Positions 8,500 to 19,454 of a DNA stretch of 64,000 nt are shown here, one piece after another. Source of the DNA: Psychrobium sp. MM17-31 (GTDB taxonomy: Bacteria; Pseudomonadota; Gammaproteobacteria; Enterobacterales; Psychrobiaceae); contig NZ_JAKRGA010000002.1 in the NCBI RefSeq assembly GCF_022347785.1, forward strand, positions 372,001 to 436,000, read 5' to 3'. Made by a program: the position numbers and the translations under genes. A model generated the notes under the pieces. It saw only the letters and a list, made by a program, of their open reading frames with translations. It was not told the DNA's origin and did not search any database. Each line of letters opens with the position of its first letter. Positions within the stretch are counted from its first letter, which is position 1.

Positions 8500-9237
8500 T
8501 TAAACGCCGTGACGAGCTTCAATCATCTTAGCGCGAATATCTTTCACCGCTTGCTCAAGACCAACGATTGACGCGCGAGCAATAATTGAATGACCAATGT
8601 TCAATTCGTAAATCTCTGGGATCGCGGCAATTGGACCAACGTTGTGATAATGCAAGCCATGTCCAGCGTTCACGACAATACCTTTACTATGCGCGTAAGC
8701 CGCCATCTCTTGAATGCGTTTTAGCTCTTTTGCTTGCTCGAAGCTATTTTCAGCATCTGCGTAACAACCTGTGTGCAGCTCAATGTATGGCGCACCTACA
8801 GTAACTGCCGCATCAATTTGCGCTTTGTCAGCGTCGATAAATAGCGATACTTTAATACCAGCGCCTTTGAGCTGGGCCACAGCTTCTAGCATAGTATCGA
8901 GTTGACCTGCCACATCTAAACCACCTTCAGTGGTTAACTCTTCGCGCTTTTCTGGCACTAAACAAACGTATTCTGGCTTAACATTACACGCGATTGATAG
9001 CATTTCTTGCGTCACAGCAATTTCAAGATTCATGCGTGTTTGGATAGTTTGCGCTAGCGTGTAAACGTCTCGGTCTTGAATATGACGGCGATCTTCACGT
9101 AAGTGGATAGTGATGCCATCGGCACCAGCTAACTCAGCTACACTGGCAGCGTGAACTGGATCTGGATACGTGGTTCCGCGAGCCTGACGTAAGGTGGCGA
9201 TATGATCGATATTAACGCCAAGATAAATTGGATTCAT
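8500..9237 (-). CDS. pdxJ: Pyridoxine 5'-phosphate synthase
   Basis: A 245-residue cytosolic TIM-barrel enzyme that condenses 1-deoxyxylulose 5-phosphate with 3-amino-2-oxopropyl phosphate in vitamin B6 synthesis. The N-terminus [17 protein letters not shown] and the motifs [21 protein letters not shown] and VNAGHGLHY are the conserved PdxJ landmarks. It is the last gene of the lepA-lepB-rnc-era-recO-pdxJ run, 2 bases after recO. Length is normal (E. coli 243). Confidence 0.98.
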   Translation of the reverse strand: MNPIYLGVNIDHIATLRQARGTTYPDPVHAASVAELAGADGITIHLREDRRHIQDRDVYTLAQTIQTRMNLEIAVTQEMLSIACNVKPEYVCLVPEKREELTTEGGLDVAGQLDTMLEAVAQLKGAGIKVSLFIDADKAQIDAAVTVGAPYIELHTGCYADAENSFEQAKELKRIQEMAAYAHSKGIVVNAGHGLHYHNVGPIAAIPEIYELNIGHSIIARASIVGLEQAVKDIRAKMIEARHGV

Positions 9238-9239
9238 GA

Positions 9240-9977
9240 TTAATTCCTTAACGATTTTGAGCGTGAAAACAAACGCCTACTGTGCAATGGCTTAGTCCCC
9301 AACAATGGAGAAAGTGCTTGTCTCGTCAGCTGCTTTGCATGATTGCGGGTTATAGTGTCACAATAATTTGTGTTTGCAATATTAATTAACGATTGACCGA
9401 GAAATTTCCCATCGACTCGCGCGATAAATCCTTGCTCACTTAATAAGTCGTAACGCCAATGAGCTTCAATTGCCATGCCGTCAACATCGGTTAACAATGC
9501 AATGCCATGGCCGAGTTCACCGAGTAAAGACAATTCAAATTGTCGCAGCGATATTTCAATATCATCATTTTTGGAAAGTGCTAATAACGTGGCATGATAA
9601 GCAGAGTAAATCACTGGCTGAGCTGCTTCTTTAGCCAATAACCGCATGACTAACTCATTGAGGTAAATCCCGCTATACAAATATTGCTTAGCCAGTGGAA
9701 ATGCCAAGGTTGGAGAGTCAATTCGAGTCAGTGTTTTTAAATCCCCTTCTCCGCGCCAGCTAACCAACAAAGGTCTAAAAGGTTGTAATAAACTCTTATT
9801 GATATTTTTTTTGCGTTTGGCGCCATTAGCTACTGCAGCAATGCGACCATGTGACTCGGTAAAGAGTTCGACAATAAGGCTAGTTTCACTAAAGGGACGT
9901 GAATGAATGAGATAAGCGGCGCACAGTCCAGAATCACTGGAACTACGCGCCGAAGAATAAGGGTTAGTCGTCGCCAT
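9240..9977 (-). CDS. recO: DNA repair protein RecO
   Basis: RecO works with RecF and RecR to load RecA on SSB-coated gaps. The 245-residue protein has the N-terminal OB-fold segment ([21 protein letters not shown], shown here only as a landmark at residues 19-39) and the following GAKRKK basic turn. I chose the ATG at 9977, two codons inside a TTG at 9983, because it gives the usual short N-terminus. The start overlaps the end of era by 14 bases, implying translational coupling. Confidence 0.95.
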   Translation of the reverse strand: MATTNPYSSARSSSDSGLCAAYLIHSRPFSETSLIVELFTESHGRIAAVANGAKRKKNINKSLLQPFRPLLVSWRGEGDLKTLTRIDSPTLAFPLAKQYLYSGIYLNELVMRLLAKEAAQPVIYSAYHATLLALSKNDDIEISLRQFELSLLGELGHGIALLTDVDGMAIEAHWRYDLLSEQGFIARVDGKFLGQSLINIANTNYCDTITRNHAKQLTRQALSPLLGTKPLHSRRLFSRSKSLRN

Positions 9978-10884
9978 AACCAAGGCTATTTAAGGCGCGC
10001 TCGTCATCAGCCCAGCCAGATTTAACCTTAACCCATAGCTCAAGGAAGACTTTATTATCAAACATCTCTTCCATATCTTTACGAGCTTCGCGGCCGATCT
10101 GCTTAAGCTTCTCGCCTTTTTTACCGATGATCATGCGCTTTTGGCCTTCACGCTCAACTAGGATAAGCGCGCTAACGTTAAACACACCATTTGGTTGCAT
10201 GGTAAAGGCTTCAATTTCCACCGTGACTGAATAAGGTATTTCATCACCTGTAAATCTCATCAGTTTTTCACGGATGATTTCAGAGCCCATAAAACGCTGT
10301 GAACGGTCGGTAATATAATCTTCTGGGAAGTGATGTATCCCCTCAGGAATAGCTTCACGTGCTAAATCAACAAGCTTATCAACACCTTGACCGTGTTTAG
10401 CCGATATAGGAATGATCTGCTCGAAGTCATATTGACTCGCTAGCCATTGAAGATGCGGCATCATTTCAGAGCGAATTTGCACATTATCTTCTTTGTTAAC
10501 TACACAAATTACTGGAATATCGCGACAGCTCTTGCGCAGTTTATTCAAGATCATTTCATCGTCGCCAGTCCATTGCGTACCTTCAACCAAGAAAAACACC
10601 ATTTCAACGTTGCCGATTGAGCTCGCAGCAGCGCGATTCATCAAACGGTTAATAGCGCGTTTTTCTTCGCTGTGTAATCCCGGCGTATCGACGTAAATCG
10701 TTTGATAAGCACCATCGGTATCAATGCCCATCACGCGATGACGCGTGGTTTGTGGCTTGCGCGATGTAATACTAACTTTTTGTCCTAGAATGCGGTTGAT
10801 CAGTGTTGATTTACCAACATTGGGACGGCCAACAATGGCAACGAAACCACAATATGTTACGTCATCATTATTTTGCTGATGCAT
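9964..10884 (-). CDS. era: Ribosome-assembly GTPase Era
   Basis: A 306-residue GTPase that binds the 3' end of 16S rRNA during 30S maturation. The G domain shows GRPNVGKST (G1), DTPGL (G3), NKED (G4) and SAKHG (G5); the C-terminal KH domain contains [13 protein letters not shown]. It overlaps rnc by 17 bases, the classical rnc-era coupling. Length matches the family (about 300). Confidence 0.98.
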   Translation of the reverse strand: MHQQNNDDVTYCGFVAIVGRPNVGKSTLINRILGQKVSITSRKPQTTRHRVMGIDTDGAYQTIYVDTPGLHSEEKRAINRLMNRAAASSIGNVEMVFFLVEGTQWTGDDEMILNKLRKSCRDIPVICVVNKEDNVQIRSEMMPHLQWLASQYDFEQIIPISAKHGQGVDKLVDLAREAIPEGIHHFPEDYITDRSQRFMGSEIIREKLMRFTGDEIPYSVTVEIEAFTMQPNGVFNVSALILVEREGQKRMIIGKKGEKLKQIGREARKDMEEMFDNKVFLELWVKVKSGWADDERALNSLGYGDD

Positions 10885-11554
10885 GAATAACCTCTAATGC
10901 TTTTTGCGCCGCGTCCTGCTCTGCTTTACGACGAGACGTGCCTACGCCTACGGTTTTATCGGCAACACCTTCAACGCTACACGACATGGTAAAACGCTGA
11001 TTATGCGCTTGCCCAGTAACTTCAATCACTTCATAAGTTGGCAGTGGCAATCGGCGACCTTGTAACCATTCCTGCAACTGTGTTTTTGGATCTTTTTGAC
11101 TAACGCCTGGCTTAATGCCTTCTAAACGAGTTTTATACCAACCCAGCACCAAAGACTCACATTGCTTCATATCACTATCGAGATACACCGCAGCAATAAT
11201 GGCTTCAACCGAATCAGCAAGAATCGAATCGCGACGATAACCGCCACTTTTCAGCTCACCGGGGCCTAAACGCAAGAAATCACCAATACCAAAGTCGCGG
11301 GCTAATTCAGCCAATGTTTGACCGCGCACTAAGGTTGCGCGCATGCGACTTAAATCGCCCTCAGGCACCTTGGGAAACTTAAAATACAAGGCTTCGGCGA
11401 TAAACATGCCTAGCAGTGAATCACCTAAAAACTCTAAACGCTCATTGTGCTCACCCCCCATGCTTCGGTGGGTTAATGCTTGAAGCAAGAAATCTCTATT
11501 TTTAAAGCGATAACCGATTTGTTTTTCTAATTTTTCGTACGGAATCTGTCTCAT
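10868..11554 (-). CDS. rnc: Ribonuclease III
   Basis: A 228-residue double-stranded-RNA endonuclease for rRNA and mRNA processing. The signature [12 protein letters not shown] with catalytic Glu and Asp is near residues 37-48, and a second acidic site lies in [14 protein letters not shown] (about 113-126). A C-terminal dsRNA-binding domain ends in [13 protein letters not shown]. It is 3 bases downstream of lepB and overlaps era. Confidence 0.98.
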   Translation of the reverse strand: MRQIPYEKLEKQIGYRFKNRDFLLQALTHRSMGGEHNERLEFLGDSLLGMFIAEALYFKFPKVPEGDLSRMRATLVRGQTLAELARDFGIGDFLRLGPGELKSGGYRRDSILADSVEAIIAAVYLDSDMKQCESLVLGWYKTRLEGIKPGVSQKDPKTQLQEWLQGRRLPLPTYEVIEVTGQAHNQRFTMSCSVEGVADKTVGVGTSRRKAEQDAAQKALEVIHASAK

Positions 11555-11557
11555 TTA

Positions 11558-12472
11558 CTATTGTCCAATTTTTCCTATACGTTCGGTGCGAATACCACTC
11601 GGCACCCACGTTGGAAGAAAGTCTTGTGGCGAACGATCAAACTCAAAACTCGTCCACACGTATACCGCTTTACCCACCATGTTCTGCTCAGGAACAAAAC
11701 CCCAGAAACGGCTATCTAGACTGTTATCGCGATTGTCACCCATCACGAAATATTGCCCTTGTGGCACAACCCACTCGTCTTTACGGGGACCAGTGGCGCC
11801 AAAGTACTCAGGCGTGCCTACAAATGCAGGGTTATATAAAATTTGGTGCTCTATACCTAACAAGTTCTCGTTAGCTTCCGTTAACGGATAGCCTTCTTGA
11901 ATGAAATCACCTTGAGAAACGATATCTAACTCAACACGCTTAAACTGACCACAGCCTTCAACTTCCTGCCCATCAACACAAGGAGTTTTAATAGAAAGCT
12001 GCTTGTTGCGATAACGCACTACATCACCAGGCACACCGATTACGCGTTTAATGTAATCAACATCTGGTTTCGGCGGATATTTAAATACCACCGAATCACC
12101 ACGTTGAGGCTTACCAGTTTCCAATACCTTAGTGCGCAACACTGGTAGCTTAACGCCATAGGCGTACTTCTCTACCAGAATAAAATCGCCCACTAACAGC
12201 GTTGGCATCATAGAGCCCGATGGAATTTGAAATGGCTCGTACAAAAACGAGCGCAATACCAACACAAAGCCGATAACAGGGAAAATGCCGCGACAATTTT
12301 CCACCAGCGGCGATTCTTGTAACACCGCCTCTTTAGCTTCATCTTCAATATTGTCAGGCAAACCAGCCACTACTGCTTTGCGTTTAGGCAAGAACATAAA
12401 ATAATCAACTGCCCATACAATCCCTGTAAATAATGTAGCGAGAACTAAAATTAGTTCGAAATATACCGCCAT
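11558..12472 (-). CDS. lepB: Signal peptidase I
   Basis: The 304-residue inner-membrane protease removes signal peptides from exported proteins. Two N-terminal hydrophobic segments precede the periplasmic domain. The catalytic Ser lies in IPSGSMMPTL and the Lys in DVDYIKRVIG, with the GDNRDNSLDSR box near the C-terminus. It sits 3 bases downstream of lepA in the conserved lepA-lepB order. Confidence 0.98.
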   Translation of the reverse strand: MAVYFELILVLATLFTGIVWAVDYFMFLPKRKAVVAGLPDNIEDEAKEAVLQESPLVENCRGIFPVIGFVLVLRSFLYEPFQIPSGSMMPTLLVGDFILVEKYAYGVKLPVLRTKVLETGKPQRGDSVVFKYPPKPDVDYIKRVIGVPGDVVRYRNKQLSIKTPCVDGQEVEGCGQFKRVELDIVSQGDFIQEGYPLTEANENLLGIEHQILYNPAFVGTPEYFGATGPRKDEWVVPQGQYFVMGDNRDNSLDSRFWGFVPEQNMVGKAVYVWTSFEFDRSPQDFLPTWVPSGIRTERIGKIGQ

Positions 12473-12475
12473 TAA

Positions 12476-14272
12476 TTAGTCTCCAACTTTTAGTACGGCT
12501 AAGAACGCTTCTTGTGGTAAATCTACGTTACCTACAGACTTCATGCGCTTTTTACCTTCTTTTTGTTTTTGTAGAAGTTTCTTCTTACGACTCACGTCAC
12601 CACCGTAACACTTAGCAGTTACGTCCTTACGCAACGCTTTGATGTTAGTACGAGCGATAATTTGGCTACCGATAGCAGACTGTACCGCAATATCAAACAT
12701 CTGACGTGGAATTAGCTCTTTCATCTTCTCAACCACAGCACGGCCGCGATATTGTGCGTTGTCGCGGTGAGTAATCATCGCTAATGCATCAACGCGCTCG
12801 CCATTAACTAACATGTCAACACGCACCATGTTCGATGCTTGGAAACGCTTGAAGTTGTAGTCAAGTGACGCATAACCACGAGATGTCGATTTCAAGCGGT
12901 CAAAGAAATCTAGCACTACTTCAGCCATTGGCAGCTCATAAGTTACCGCAACTTGTTTACCGTGATACACCAAGTTAGTTTGCACGCCGCGTTTCTCAAT
13001 ACAAAGCGTAATAACGTTACCAAGGTACTCAGACGGCACAAGAATGTTAGCTTCAACGATAGGCTCGCGAATTTCGTGAATGTTTTGAACCGGTGGTAAA
13101 TCAGATGGGTTATCGACGTTTAATACTTCACCAGCCGTCGTTTCTACTTCGTAGTTTACCGTCGGTGCAGTGGTAATAAGATCAAGGTTATATTCACGCT
13201 CTAGACGCTCTTGAATAATTTCCATGTGCAGCATGCCAAGGAAACCAATACGGAAGCCAAAACCTAGTGCGCTTGATGTTTCAGGCTCAAATTGCAGAGA
13301 TGCATCGTTAAGACTTAACTTGTTTAACGCGTCACGGAAGTTCTCATAATCATCAGAACTAATTGGGAATAGACCTGCGTAAACCTGAGGTTTAACGCGC
13401 TGGAAGCCAGGTAACGGCTCTTCAGCGCCGTGCTTCGCTAGCGTTAACGTATCACCTACCGGCGCCCCGTGGATCTCTTTAATGCCCGCGATGATGTAAC
13501 CTACTTCACCACACTTAAGCACGCCAGTATCGGTTTGCTTCGGCGTAAAGATCCCTACTTTATCAATCACGTGAACATCACCGGTCGACATAACTTTCAT
13601 CTTGTCGCCAGCTTTAACCTGACCTTCCATAATACGAACCAGTGATACTACGCCTTGGTAGTTATCGAACCACGAATCAATAATCAGGGCGCGCAATGGA
13701 TCGTTATCGCTGACGTTATCCTCTGGTGCAGGAACCTTAGCCACAATTTCTTCAAGTACGTCTTCGATACCCAGGCCCGTTTTCGCACTACAGCGCACGG
13801 CATCAACAGCATCGATACCCACTAAATCTTCAATCTCTTCAGAGGCTGAATCAGGATCTGCTGAAGGCAAATCAATCTTGTTTAGTACAGGAACAACTTC
13901 TAAGTCCATTTCAATCGCGGTGTAACAGTTAGCAAGTGTTTGTGCTTCTACACCTTGCGCCGCATCAACAACCAATAACGCACCTTCACAAGCCGCTAAT
14001 GAGCGAGATACTTCATAGGTAAAATCTACGTGTCCCGGCGTGTCGATGAAGTTTAGCTGGTAAGTTTCACCATCTTTTGCTTTGTAGTCCAAGGTAACAC
14101 TTTGCGATTTAATGGTGATGCCGCGTTCACGTTCAATATCCATTGAATCAAGAACTTGCGCTTCCATTTCACGGTCTGATAAACCACCACAAAATTGAAT
14201 AAGACGATCAGAAAGAGTTGATTTGCCGTGGTCGATATGGGCAATGATAGAGAAATTACGTATATGCTTCAT
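12476..14272 (-). CDS. lepA: Elongation factor 4 (back-translocase GTPase LepA)
   Basis: LepA is a translational GTPase that remodels stalled ribosomes. The start chosen is the ATG at 14270-14272, giving [19 protein letters not shown] as in E. coli; a TTG five codons upstream is the longer alternative. GTPase motifs [17 protein letters not shown] and NKIDLP are visible, and the LepA-specific C-terminal domain follows. The resulting 598 residues match E. coli (599). It heads the six-gene leftward run. Confidence 0.97.
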   Translation of the reverse strand: MKHIRNFSIIAHIDHGKSTLSDRLIQFCGGLSDREMEAQVLDSMDIERERGITIKSQSVTLDYKAKDGETYQLNFIDTPGHVDFTYEVSRSLAACEGALLVVDAAQGVEAQTLANCYTAIEMDLEVVPVLNKIDLPSADPDSASEEIEDLVGIDAVDAVRCSAKTGLGIEDVLEEIVAKVPAPEDNVSDNDPLRALIIDSWFDNYQGVVSLVRIMEGQVKAGDKMKVMSTGDVHVIDKVGIFTPKQTDTGVLKCGEVGYIIAGIKEIHGAPVGDTLTLAKHGAEEPLPGFQRVKPQVYAGLFPISSDDYENFRDALNKLSLNDASLQFEPETSSALGFGFRIGFLGMLHMEIIQERLEREYNLDLITTAPTVNYEVETTAGEVLNVDNPSDLPPVQNIHEIREPIVEANILVPSEYLGNVITLCIEKRGVQTNLVYHGKQVAVTYELPMAEVVLDFFDRLKSTSRGYASLDYNFKRFQASNMVRVDMLVNGERVDALAMITHRDNAQYRGRAVVEKMKELIPRQMFDIAVQSAIGSQIIARTNIKALRKDVTAKCYGGDVSRKKKLLQKQKEGKKRMKSVGNVDLPQEAFLAVLKVGD

Positions 14273-14436
14273 TGAAAGAATAGCCAACTTAAAAATTTAA
14301 TTAATTTACGATCGGTTATCATTTGCAAACGGATCATAAATTTAGACACAAGAATTGTCGGCAATTCTATCGTAAATAAGCGCGACAAGCCAAAGGTATT
14401 CGCGCTAACAGTGAAAATCATCACATGAGGAGATAA

Positions 14437-14883
14437 CTAAGAATAGTGTGGTGCAACAATCACTATTGATGGGGAGAGATGTGAATTTTTACGTAGCCAA
14501 AATTTACCGAGTTGTTGGCTTAAAACGCCACAGCTAATGCCGAATAGTATTGCGCTGTAATTAGCCAAAGCGAGCGTATCAACCAGCCACTTTTGACCGA
14601 CAATGCTACCTAGCAAAAGCCCAACCAACGGCAGTAAATAAGTCACCGCGCTAGCCACTAAAACGTTTGCTTCTTTAGTGGCAATAGTCACCCACTGGCC
14701 AACATTAAGGATCTGATTGGTTGCTACTTTGATACGCTGTGTTTTACCGTTAAAAGCCTTAGCAACAGTCCCTACTCCACAACTATCTTCACTAGCACAG
14801 CCAGAACAGCTGGAGTTGAGCTCATACTCAAGCTCAACACCATTGTGAAAAACGTCGCGTACTAAGGCTTTTTGCTCAATCAT
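14437..14883 (-). CDS. rseC: RseC family protein (SoxR-reducing system / sigma-E locus)
   Basis: A 148-residue inner-membrane protein with an N-terminal cytoplasmic Cys cluster (CSGCASEDSCG, about residues 25-35), which could hold an iron-sulfur centre, and two transmembrane helices (about 73-95 and 104-123). The family takes part in reduction of SoxR and, in some bacteria, in modulating sigma-E. It is the fourth gene of rpoE-rseA-rseB-rseC, 3 bases after rseB. Confidence 0.93.
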   Translation of the reverse strand: MIEQKALVRDVFHNGVELEYELNSSCSGCASEDSCGVGTVAKAFNGKTQRIKVATNQILNVGQWVTIATKEANVLVASAVTYLLPLVGLLLGSIVGQKWLVDTLALANYSAILFGISCGVLSQQLGKFWLRKNSHLSPSIVIVAPHYS

Positions 14884-14886
14884 TGC

Positions 14887-15825
14887 CTAACCTTTCGGCT
14901 CAATTGATTGGGCAATCTTTAATGCCGTTTCATAGGGAATTCGGCCAATGACGGTAATATCCGTTAAGCCGCGTCTAAAGTTCGCAACCGACAGGCCATT
15001 ATTCGTTTGCAGCCTCGCTGGTAATTCCGCTTTTTGAGCGTTGGCAACGTAAACGGAGACTTGCGTCAATCCATCACTTAACATCAAGTAATCGACATTT
15101 TGCGCCGTGTTTACTACGCGATGCTCATCGCTGGCCTTAACCTCAAATCCTGCTGGCAGCCAACTAAAGCGCCAATTATCTTGCGCCGTAGACGGCAACA
15201 TAACTGTTTCGTGCTTTGGCTGAGCAGCAAGCTTTTCAATGTTATCGCTTGGTCGCTCGTTAAGGTGTAAACCAACCGCTTGAACCTGCTCAATCAGGTT
15301 GTTGTTAAGATCAAACAAATCGTAACGCAACAACAACTTAGTCTCGACGTCTAACCACAAAATATAGTTAAAGCGATTGTTATCTTTCGCTTTAAGACGA
15401 ATAAGCTGAGTTACACGGCCTGCAATGCGCCCTTTCTCAATCATTGTCAGGGTGTAATTATCGAGAATGTGCTGTACTTTACCAACAAATATCGCAGGCG
15501 ACGGCCCAATAATTTGCGCAGCATTAATACTGTATGGACGACTCTCAGGTTCCATATAAGTCACAACGTTATCAACCCGATAGCTGTGACGCACCGGACC
15601 ACTCAATGCAGCAATATAGACCACTTGACGATCGTTACTAACACCGTGTTCAAATAAATAAGTTTGGGCTGAATTTGGCTCTAAATGAACCATAGGAATG
15701 GTAAAATTGAGTGTTTGATGGGCCAAACTCATCGAGTCTAGCCAATCTGTCGGTGTCTTTTCAGCTAAAGCGACGCTCGAAAAGAGTAATGAAAAGGCAC
15801 CGATAATGCGACGACAAGTGAACAA
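14887..15825 (-). CDS. rseB: Sigma-E regulatory protein RseB
   Basis: The 312-residue periplasmic protein binds the periplasmic part of RseA and shields it from DegS until lipid or LPS signals arrive. It starts at a TTG with GGGGA a few bases upstream and has a signal peptide ending SSVALA at about residue 21. The fold is the LolA-like N-domain plus a smaller C-domain (MucB/RseB family). It is 9 bases after rseA. Confidence 0.95.
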   Translation of the reverse strand: MFTCRRIIGAFSLLFSSVALAEKTPTDWLDSMSLAHQTLNFTIPMVHLEPNSAQTYLFEHGVSNDRQVVYIAALSGPVRHSYRVDNVVTYMEPESRPYSINAAQIIGPSPAIFVGKVQHILDNYTLTMIEKGRIAGRVTQLIRLKAKDNNRFNYILWLDVETKLLLRYDLFDLNNNLIEQVQAVGLHLNERPSDNIEKLAAQPKHETVMLPSTAQDNWRFSWLPAGFEVKASDEHRVVNTAQNVDYLMLSDGLTQVSVYVANAQKAELPARLQTNNGLSVANFRRGLTDITVIGRIPYETALKIAQSIEPKG

Positions 15826-15834
15826 TACTTTCCC

Positions 15835-16416
15835 CTATTTGTCTTTTTGTGGCGAACTCGCCTTTAAGCGCTGCTGCAATAAATGATCTTTAATATAGGC
15901 ATTCATTTTACGCTCAACCGCCATGCGCTCTTCTTCAGTCATTTGCTGTTGAACATCAGTTGATGTTCTCGAGAACTGCTGACTTACTGGAGATGCATAC
16001 CCCCCCGTTGGCATGGTTTGTAATACTGGAATATCTTGCTCTGCTGTTTGATTAGACTGCAACTGAATTGCACTAACCACCATAACCGCAGCAACAGAGG
16101 CAGCGATGCCATATGAGCCAAAGCGACCAAATAGTGATACCACGTTACCACTTGGTTTTTCTACTTTTTCGTCTGTGGTATTAACCGCAGTTTTTGGTGC
16201 TAAGATAGCTGGTTCTAGCTCGATAGCAGCACTAACCTTACTGGCAAAATCTGTTGAAAAAGCTGGTGCTAATTCATCGCGCATAGCATCACCAATGGTG
16301 TGAAAACGCTCGAAGTCTTTTGCACTTTCTACATCGTTAATCAATGCTTCTAACTGTGCTGCTGAAAGTTCTTGTCCATCCATGAAAGACGACAATAATT
16401 CTTTATTCTTTGACAC
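15835..16416 (-). CDS. rseA: Anti-sigma-E factor RseA
   Basis: A 193-residue single-pass membrane protein. The cytoplasmic domain (MSKNKELLSSFMDG..., residues 1-95) binds RpoE; a transmembrane helix lies at about 101-118; the C-terminal periplasmic part, rich in Gln, is the DegS/RseB target. The start codon is GTG with AAGGT upstream. It follows rpoE by 12 bases, the usual co-expression with its sigma factor. Confidence 0.95.
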   Translation of the reverse strand: MSKNKELLSSFMDGQELSAAQLEALINDVESAKDFERFHTIGDAMRDELAPAFSTDFASKVSAAIELEPAILAPKTAVNTTDEKVEKPSGNVVSLFGRFGSYGIAASVAAVMVVSAIQLQSNQTAEQDIPVLQTMPTGGYASPVSQQFSRTSTDVQQQMTEEERMAVERKMNAYIKDHLLQQRLKASSPQKDK

Positions 16417-16428
16417 TATTAATACCTT

Positions 16429-17007
16429 CTATCGTTGCATTAGCGGATCGATTTGCTTATCTAACGCTTCACGAGCCCTAAAAATACGCGAACGAACTGT
16501 CCCAACAGGACATTCCATTACATTAGCGATATCTTCATAACTTAAGCCATCTAATTCACGCAGCGTGATTGCCGTGCGTAAATCTTCTGGTAACTTCTCT
16601 AGAGTAGCAACTACTACCCCTTGTAATTCATCGGTTAACAACAAGCGCTCAGGCGATGCACCTTCGCGAAGCTCTTCACCGCCATCGTAGTATTCACCAT
16701 CTTCAATATCGATGTCTGAACTCGACGGCCGGCGCTTTTGTGCAACTAGGTAGTTTTTAGCTGTATTGACCGCAATTCTATATAACCAAGTGTAAAATGC
16801 GCTATCGCCACGAAAGTTTGGCAGTGCGCGATATGCCTTAATAAATGCTTCTTGAGCAACATCTGGCACATCACCTTGGTTTTTCACAAAACGACTAACT
16901 AAATTTAATACCTTGTGTTGATACTTTCTAACTAAGAGATCAAAAGCGGCCTTATTACCTTGCTGTACTAATTCAACTAACTGCTGATCTGTTTTTGTTT
17001 CGCTCAT
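16429..17007 (-). CDS. rpoE: RNA polymerase sigma-E factor
   Basis: A 192-residue ECF sigma factor for envelope stress. Region 2 contains DVAQEAFIKAYRALPNF and TWLYRIAVNTAKNYL; region 4 contains LRELDGLSYEDIANVM and GTVRSRIFRARE. Length and order match E. coli RpoE (191). A sigma-E-type promoter at 17069-17096 upstream indicates autoregulation. The gene leads the rse operon. Confidence 0.98.
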   Translation of the reverse strand: MSETKTDQQLVELVQQGNKAAFDLLVRKYQHKVLNLVSRFVKNQGDVPDVAQEAFIKAYRALPNFRGDSAFYTWLYRIAVNTAKNYLVAQKRRPSSSDIDIEDGEYYDGGEELREGASPERLLLTDELQGVVVATLEKLPEDLRTAITLRELDGLSYEDIANVMECPVGTVRSRIFRAREALDKQIDPLMQR

Positions 17008-17068
17008 TCAAGCATTTTCCTCAACATTTGTTCCACTTTACTGATTGCTCGAAGTAAACGCACAATGA

Positions 17069-17096
17069 ATAGACTTAGGTGTCTGGTAAAAGTTCA
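17069..17096 (-). promoter_or_regulatory. Predicted sigma-E promoter of rpoE
   Basis: On the minus strand a TGAACTT -35 element (17090-17096) is followed after 16 bases by TCTAT (17069-17073). This is close to the sigma-E consensus GGAACTT and TCTGA with the expected spacing. It lies about 62 bases before the rpoE start codon, where autoregulatory sigma-E promoters are usually found. Confidence 0.5.
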
Positions 17097-17224
17097 CTTA
17101 ATGTAACAATTTTTTATTTTACGTAAAAACTACGCCTAATTTAACACCATTGGACGAGTTTTTTACTAGTTAATTCAACGTTTGTTAGCTAATATTGGCC
17201 AACTTCAAATTTCCATACAACATC

Positions 17225-18820
17225 ATGACAGACGCGATTGAACATTTCTGTGACACATTAATTATTGGTAGTGGCGCTGCTGGCCTAACGCTGGCGCTGC
17301 AAGTTGCTCAATTTTCAAAAGTTATCGTTTTGAGCAAAGCCAATATCAACGATGGTTCGACTTTCTACGCCCAAGGCGGTATAGCAGCAGTCTTTGATAA
17401 AAAAGACAGCATTGAATCTCATGTTTCAGATACTTTAATCGCAGGCGCGAATTTGTGTGATAAAAGTGTTGTTGAAATGACAGCGCAAAATGCCAAAGCA
17501 TCTCTAGAGTGGTTAATTGATTGCGGCGCAGATTTCGATCAAGAACTATCGAGTAAAGGCGAACAACGCTATCACCTGACTAAAGAAGGTGGTCACAGTC
17601 ATCGTCGTATCTTGCACGCCGCCGATGCGACGGGTAAAGAAGTACAAACCACTTTACAATCTCAAGTATTGGCCCATCCCAATATTACCGTGTTAGAACG
17701 TTATAATGCCGTTGATCTCGTCACTGCTTCTAAAGATGAAACGAAACGTGTTATTGGCGCCTATGTTTGGTGTCGCGATCGCGAACAAGTGGAAACAATT
17801 CACGCACAGCATATCGCGTTAGCAACTGGCGGAGCTAGCAAGGTTTATCAATATACGAGTAACCCTGATGTTGCCAGTGGTGACGGTATAGCCATGGCTT
17901 GGCGCGCAGGTTGTCGCGTAGCTAATTTGGAATTTAATCAATTTCACCCAACGAGTCTATTTCATCCTCAATCGAATAACTTTCTCTTATCTGAAGCATT
18001 ACGCGGTGAAGGCGCTTATTTAAAACGGCCTGATGGCAGCCGTTTTATGGATGACTTTGACGCACGTGGTGAACTTGCACCGCGCGATGTTGTAGCTAGA
18101 GCCATTGACTATGAAATGAAGCGTTTAGGTGTCGACTGTCTCTATCTGGATATTAGCCACAAGAATGACGAGTTTATTACCTCGCATTTCCCTACGATTT
18201 ATCAACACTGTTTGTCCTTGGGTATCGATATTACTAAAGAGCCGATGCCAGTAGTGCCAGCGGCGCACTATACCTGTGGCGGCGTCAAAACCGATAAACA
18301 CGGTGCAACAGATATCGAAGGCCTTTATGCCATCGGCGAAGTAGCTTACACAGGGTTACACGGCGCAAATCGCATGGCGAGTAATTCACTTCTGGAATGT
18401 TTAGTCTTTGCCAAAACTGCAGCTGACCATATTCAGGCGGACTTCAAAGCACCACATAGCCACACACCAATTGCTCCGTGGGATGAGTCTAAGGTCACCA
18501 ATTCAGATGAAGAAGTTGTCATTCAACACAACTGGCATGAACTGCGTTTATTTATGTGGGACTATGTGGGAATTGTGCGTACTAACAAGCGATTAGCCCG
18601 AGCTAAGCGCCGCGTTGAGCTATTGCAAACAGAAATCGACGAGTACTATTCTAACTTTAGAGTCTCAAATAATCTGCTTGAGCTACGAAATTTAGTGCAG
18701 GTTGCGCAGCTTATTATCGATTGCGCTATTGCTCGCAAAGAAAGTGTGGGGCTTCACTATAACCTTGATTATCCTCAGGCGAGTAAGAATAGTGGCCCTA
18801 CGGTATTAGGTCCTCGCTAA
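17225..18820 (+). CDS. nadB: L-aspartate oxidase
   Basis: The flavoenzyme oxidises L-aspartate to iminoaspartate, the first step of NAD synthesis. I start it at the ATG at 17225, giving [20 protein letters not shown] like E. coli NadB; a TTG at 17195 would add ten residues. The dinucleotide-binding [11 protein letters not shown], the FYAQGGIA segment, and the [12 protein letters not shown] flavin/active-site motif are intact. It is divergent from rpoE, a conserved arrangement, and its 3' end overlaps the convergent ygfX by 23 bases. Length is 531 (E. coli 540). Confidence 0.97.
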   Translation: MTDAIEHFCDTLIIGSGAAGLTLALQVAQFSKVIVLSKANINDGSTFYAQGGIAAVFDKKDSIESHVSDTLIAGANLCDKSVVEMTAQNAKASLEWLIDCGADFDQELSSKGEQRYHLTKEGGHSHRRILHAADATGKEVQTTLQSQVLAHPNITVLERYNAVDLVTASKDETKRVIGAYVWCRDREQVETIHAQHIALATGGASKVYQYTSNPDVASGDGIAMAWRAGCRVANLEFNQFHPTSLFHPQSNNFLLSEALRGEGAYLKRPDGSRFMDDFDARGELAPRDVVARAIDYEMKRLGVDCLYLDISHKNDEFITSHFPTIYQHCLSLGIDITKEPMPVVPAAHYTCGGVKTDKHGATDIEGLYAIGEVAYTGLHGANRMASNSLLECLVFAKTAADHIQADFKAPHSHTPIAPWDESKVTNSDEEVVIQHNWHELRLFMWDYVGIVRTNKRLARAKRRVELLQTEIDEYYSNFRVSNNLLELRNLVQVAQLIIDCAIARKESVGLHYNLDYPQASKNSGPTVLGPR

Positions 18821-19241
18821 CACAACGTTGTCTGTGCCGTATGATTCGGCGCAGACGTCGATACTGTTGATTGGTCACAGCATCTCGCCAAATAAGCAGT
18901 TGAATATGTTGTGCTTCTTCTGTTTCTTCAAGCTTTAAACAAACCAATAAATGGGACTCAACGCTAGTGGGTAAAACCCTAGCATCGAAGATCAAGTTAC
19001 CGCGGTAATGGACATCTCCCGATTGACTAATTGTCAGTAGGTAATGCGCTTCTTTCTCAAACCACAATAGTGCACAAGCAGCAATAAAACCTCCGCCCCA
19101 TACGATGATGCCTAACCAAATAGATGAGAACCAACTCAGGCTGAAATAAAACATCAAGCCATGAAGCACAGCAAAAGCAGAGACTGCTGAAACCACCCTC
19201 ATTCTAGAGGCTGTCACTTCGACGGAGTATTTCGATTTCAT
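18798..19241 (-). CDS. ygfX: YgfX-like inner-membrane protein
   Basis: A 147-residue protein with two adjacent transmembrane helices (about residues 15-60), a short beta-rich cytoplasmic part and a C-terminal [20 protein letters not shown] motif like YgfX (CptA). In relatives it lies directly downstream of sdhE; here the pair is split by a gene on the other strand. YgfX was described as a toxin acting on cytoskeletal proteins, but this role is debated, so I call only the family. Its end overlaps nadB tail-to-tail. Confidence 0.75.
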   Translation of the reverse strand: MKSKYSVEVTASRMRVVSAVSAFAVLHGLMFYFSLSWFSSIWLGIIVWGGGFIAACALLWFEKEAHYLLTISQSGDVHYRGNLIFDARVLPTSVESHLLVCLKLEETEEAQHIQLLIWRDAVTNQQYRRLRRIIRHRQRCVSEDLIP

Positions 19242-19454
19242 CTTAATGTCGAACTCTTACTTAAAATAATTCACCCTATGAGTATAGGAGAGTTTCTCAA
19301 TGAGCCAAGAATCCTGATTTGGGGAACTCAACCGACACAATATCCTGATATAAGGAATGTCAAAACCAGCATAGTTCAATAAATCAATCACTTAAGATTG
19401 GCATCTTCTCTGAATACCTCCGCCTGATTAACAACACCATCAAGGAAATAATAA

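Noticed and set aside
11586-11891. A 101-codon plus-strand ORF antisense to lepB
   Set aside because: Shadow ORF with no start signal and no recognisable protein.
19311-19349. Repeat of ATCCTGAT 31 bases apart upstream of the metallopeptidase gene
   Set aside because: Only 8 bases identical; chance is likely in this length of sequence.
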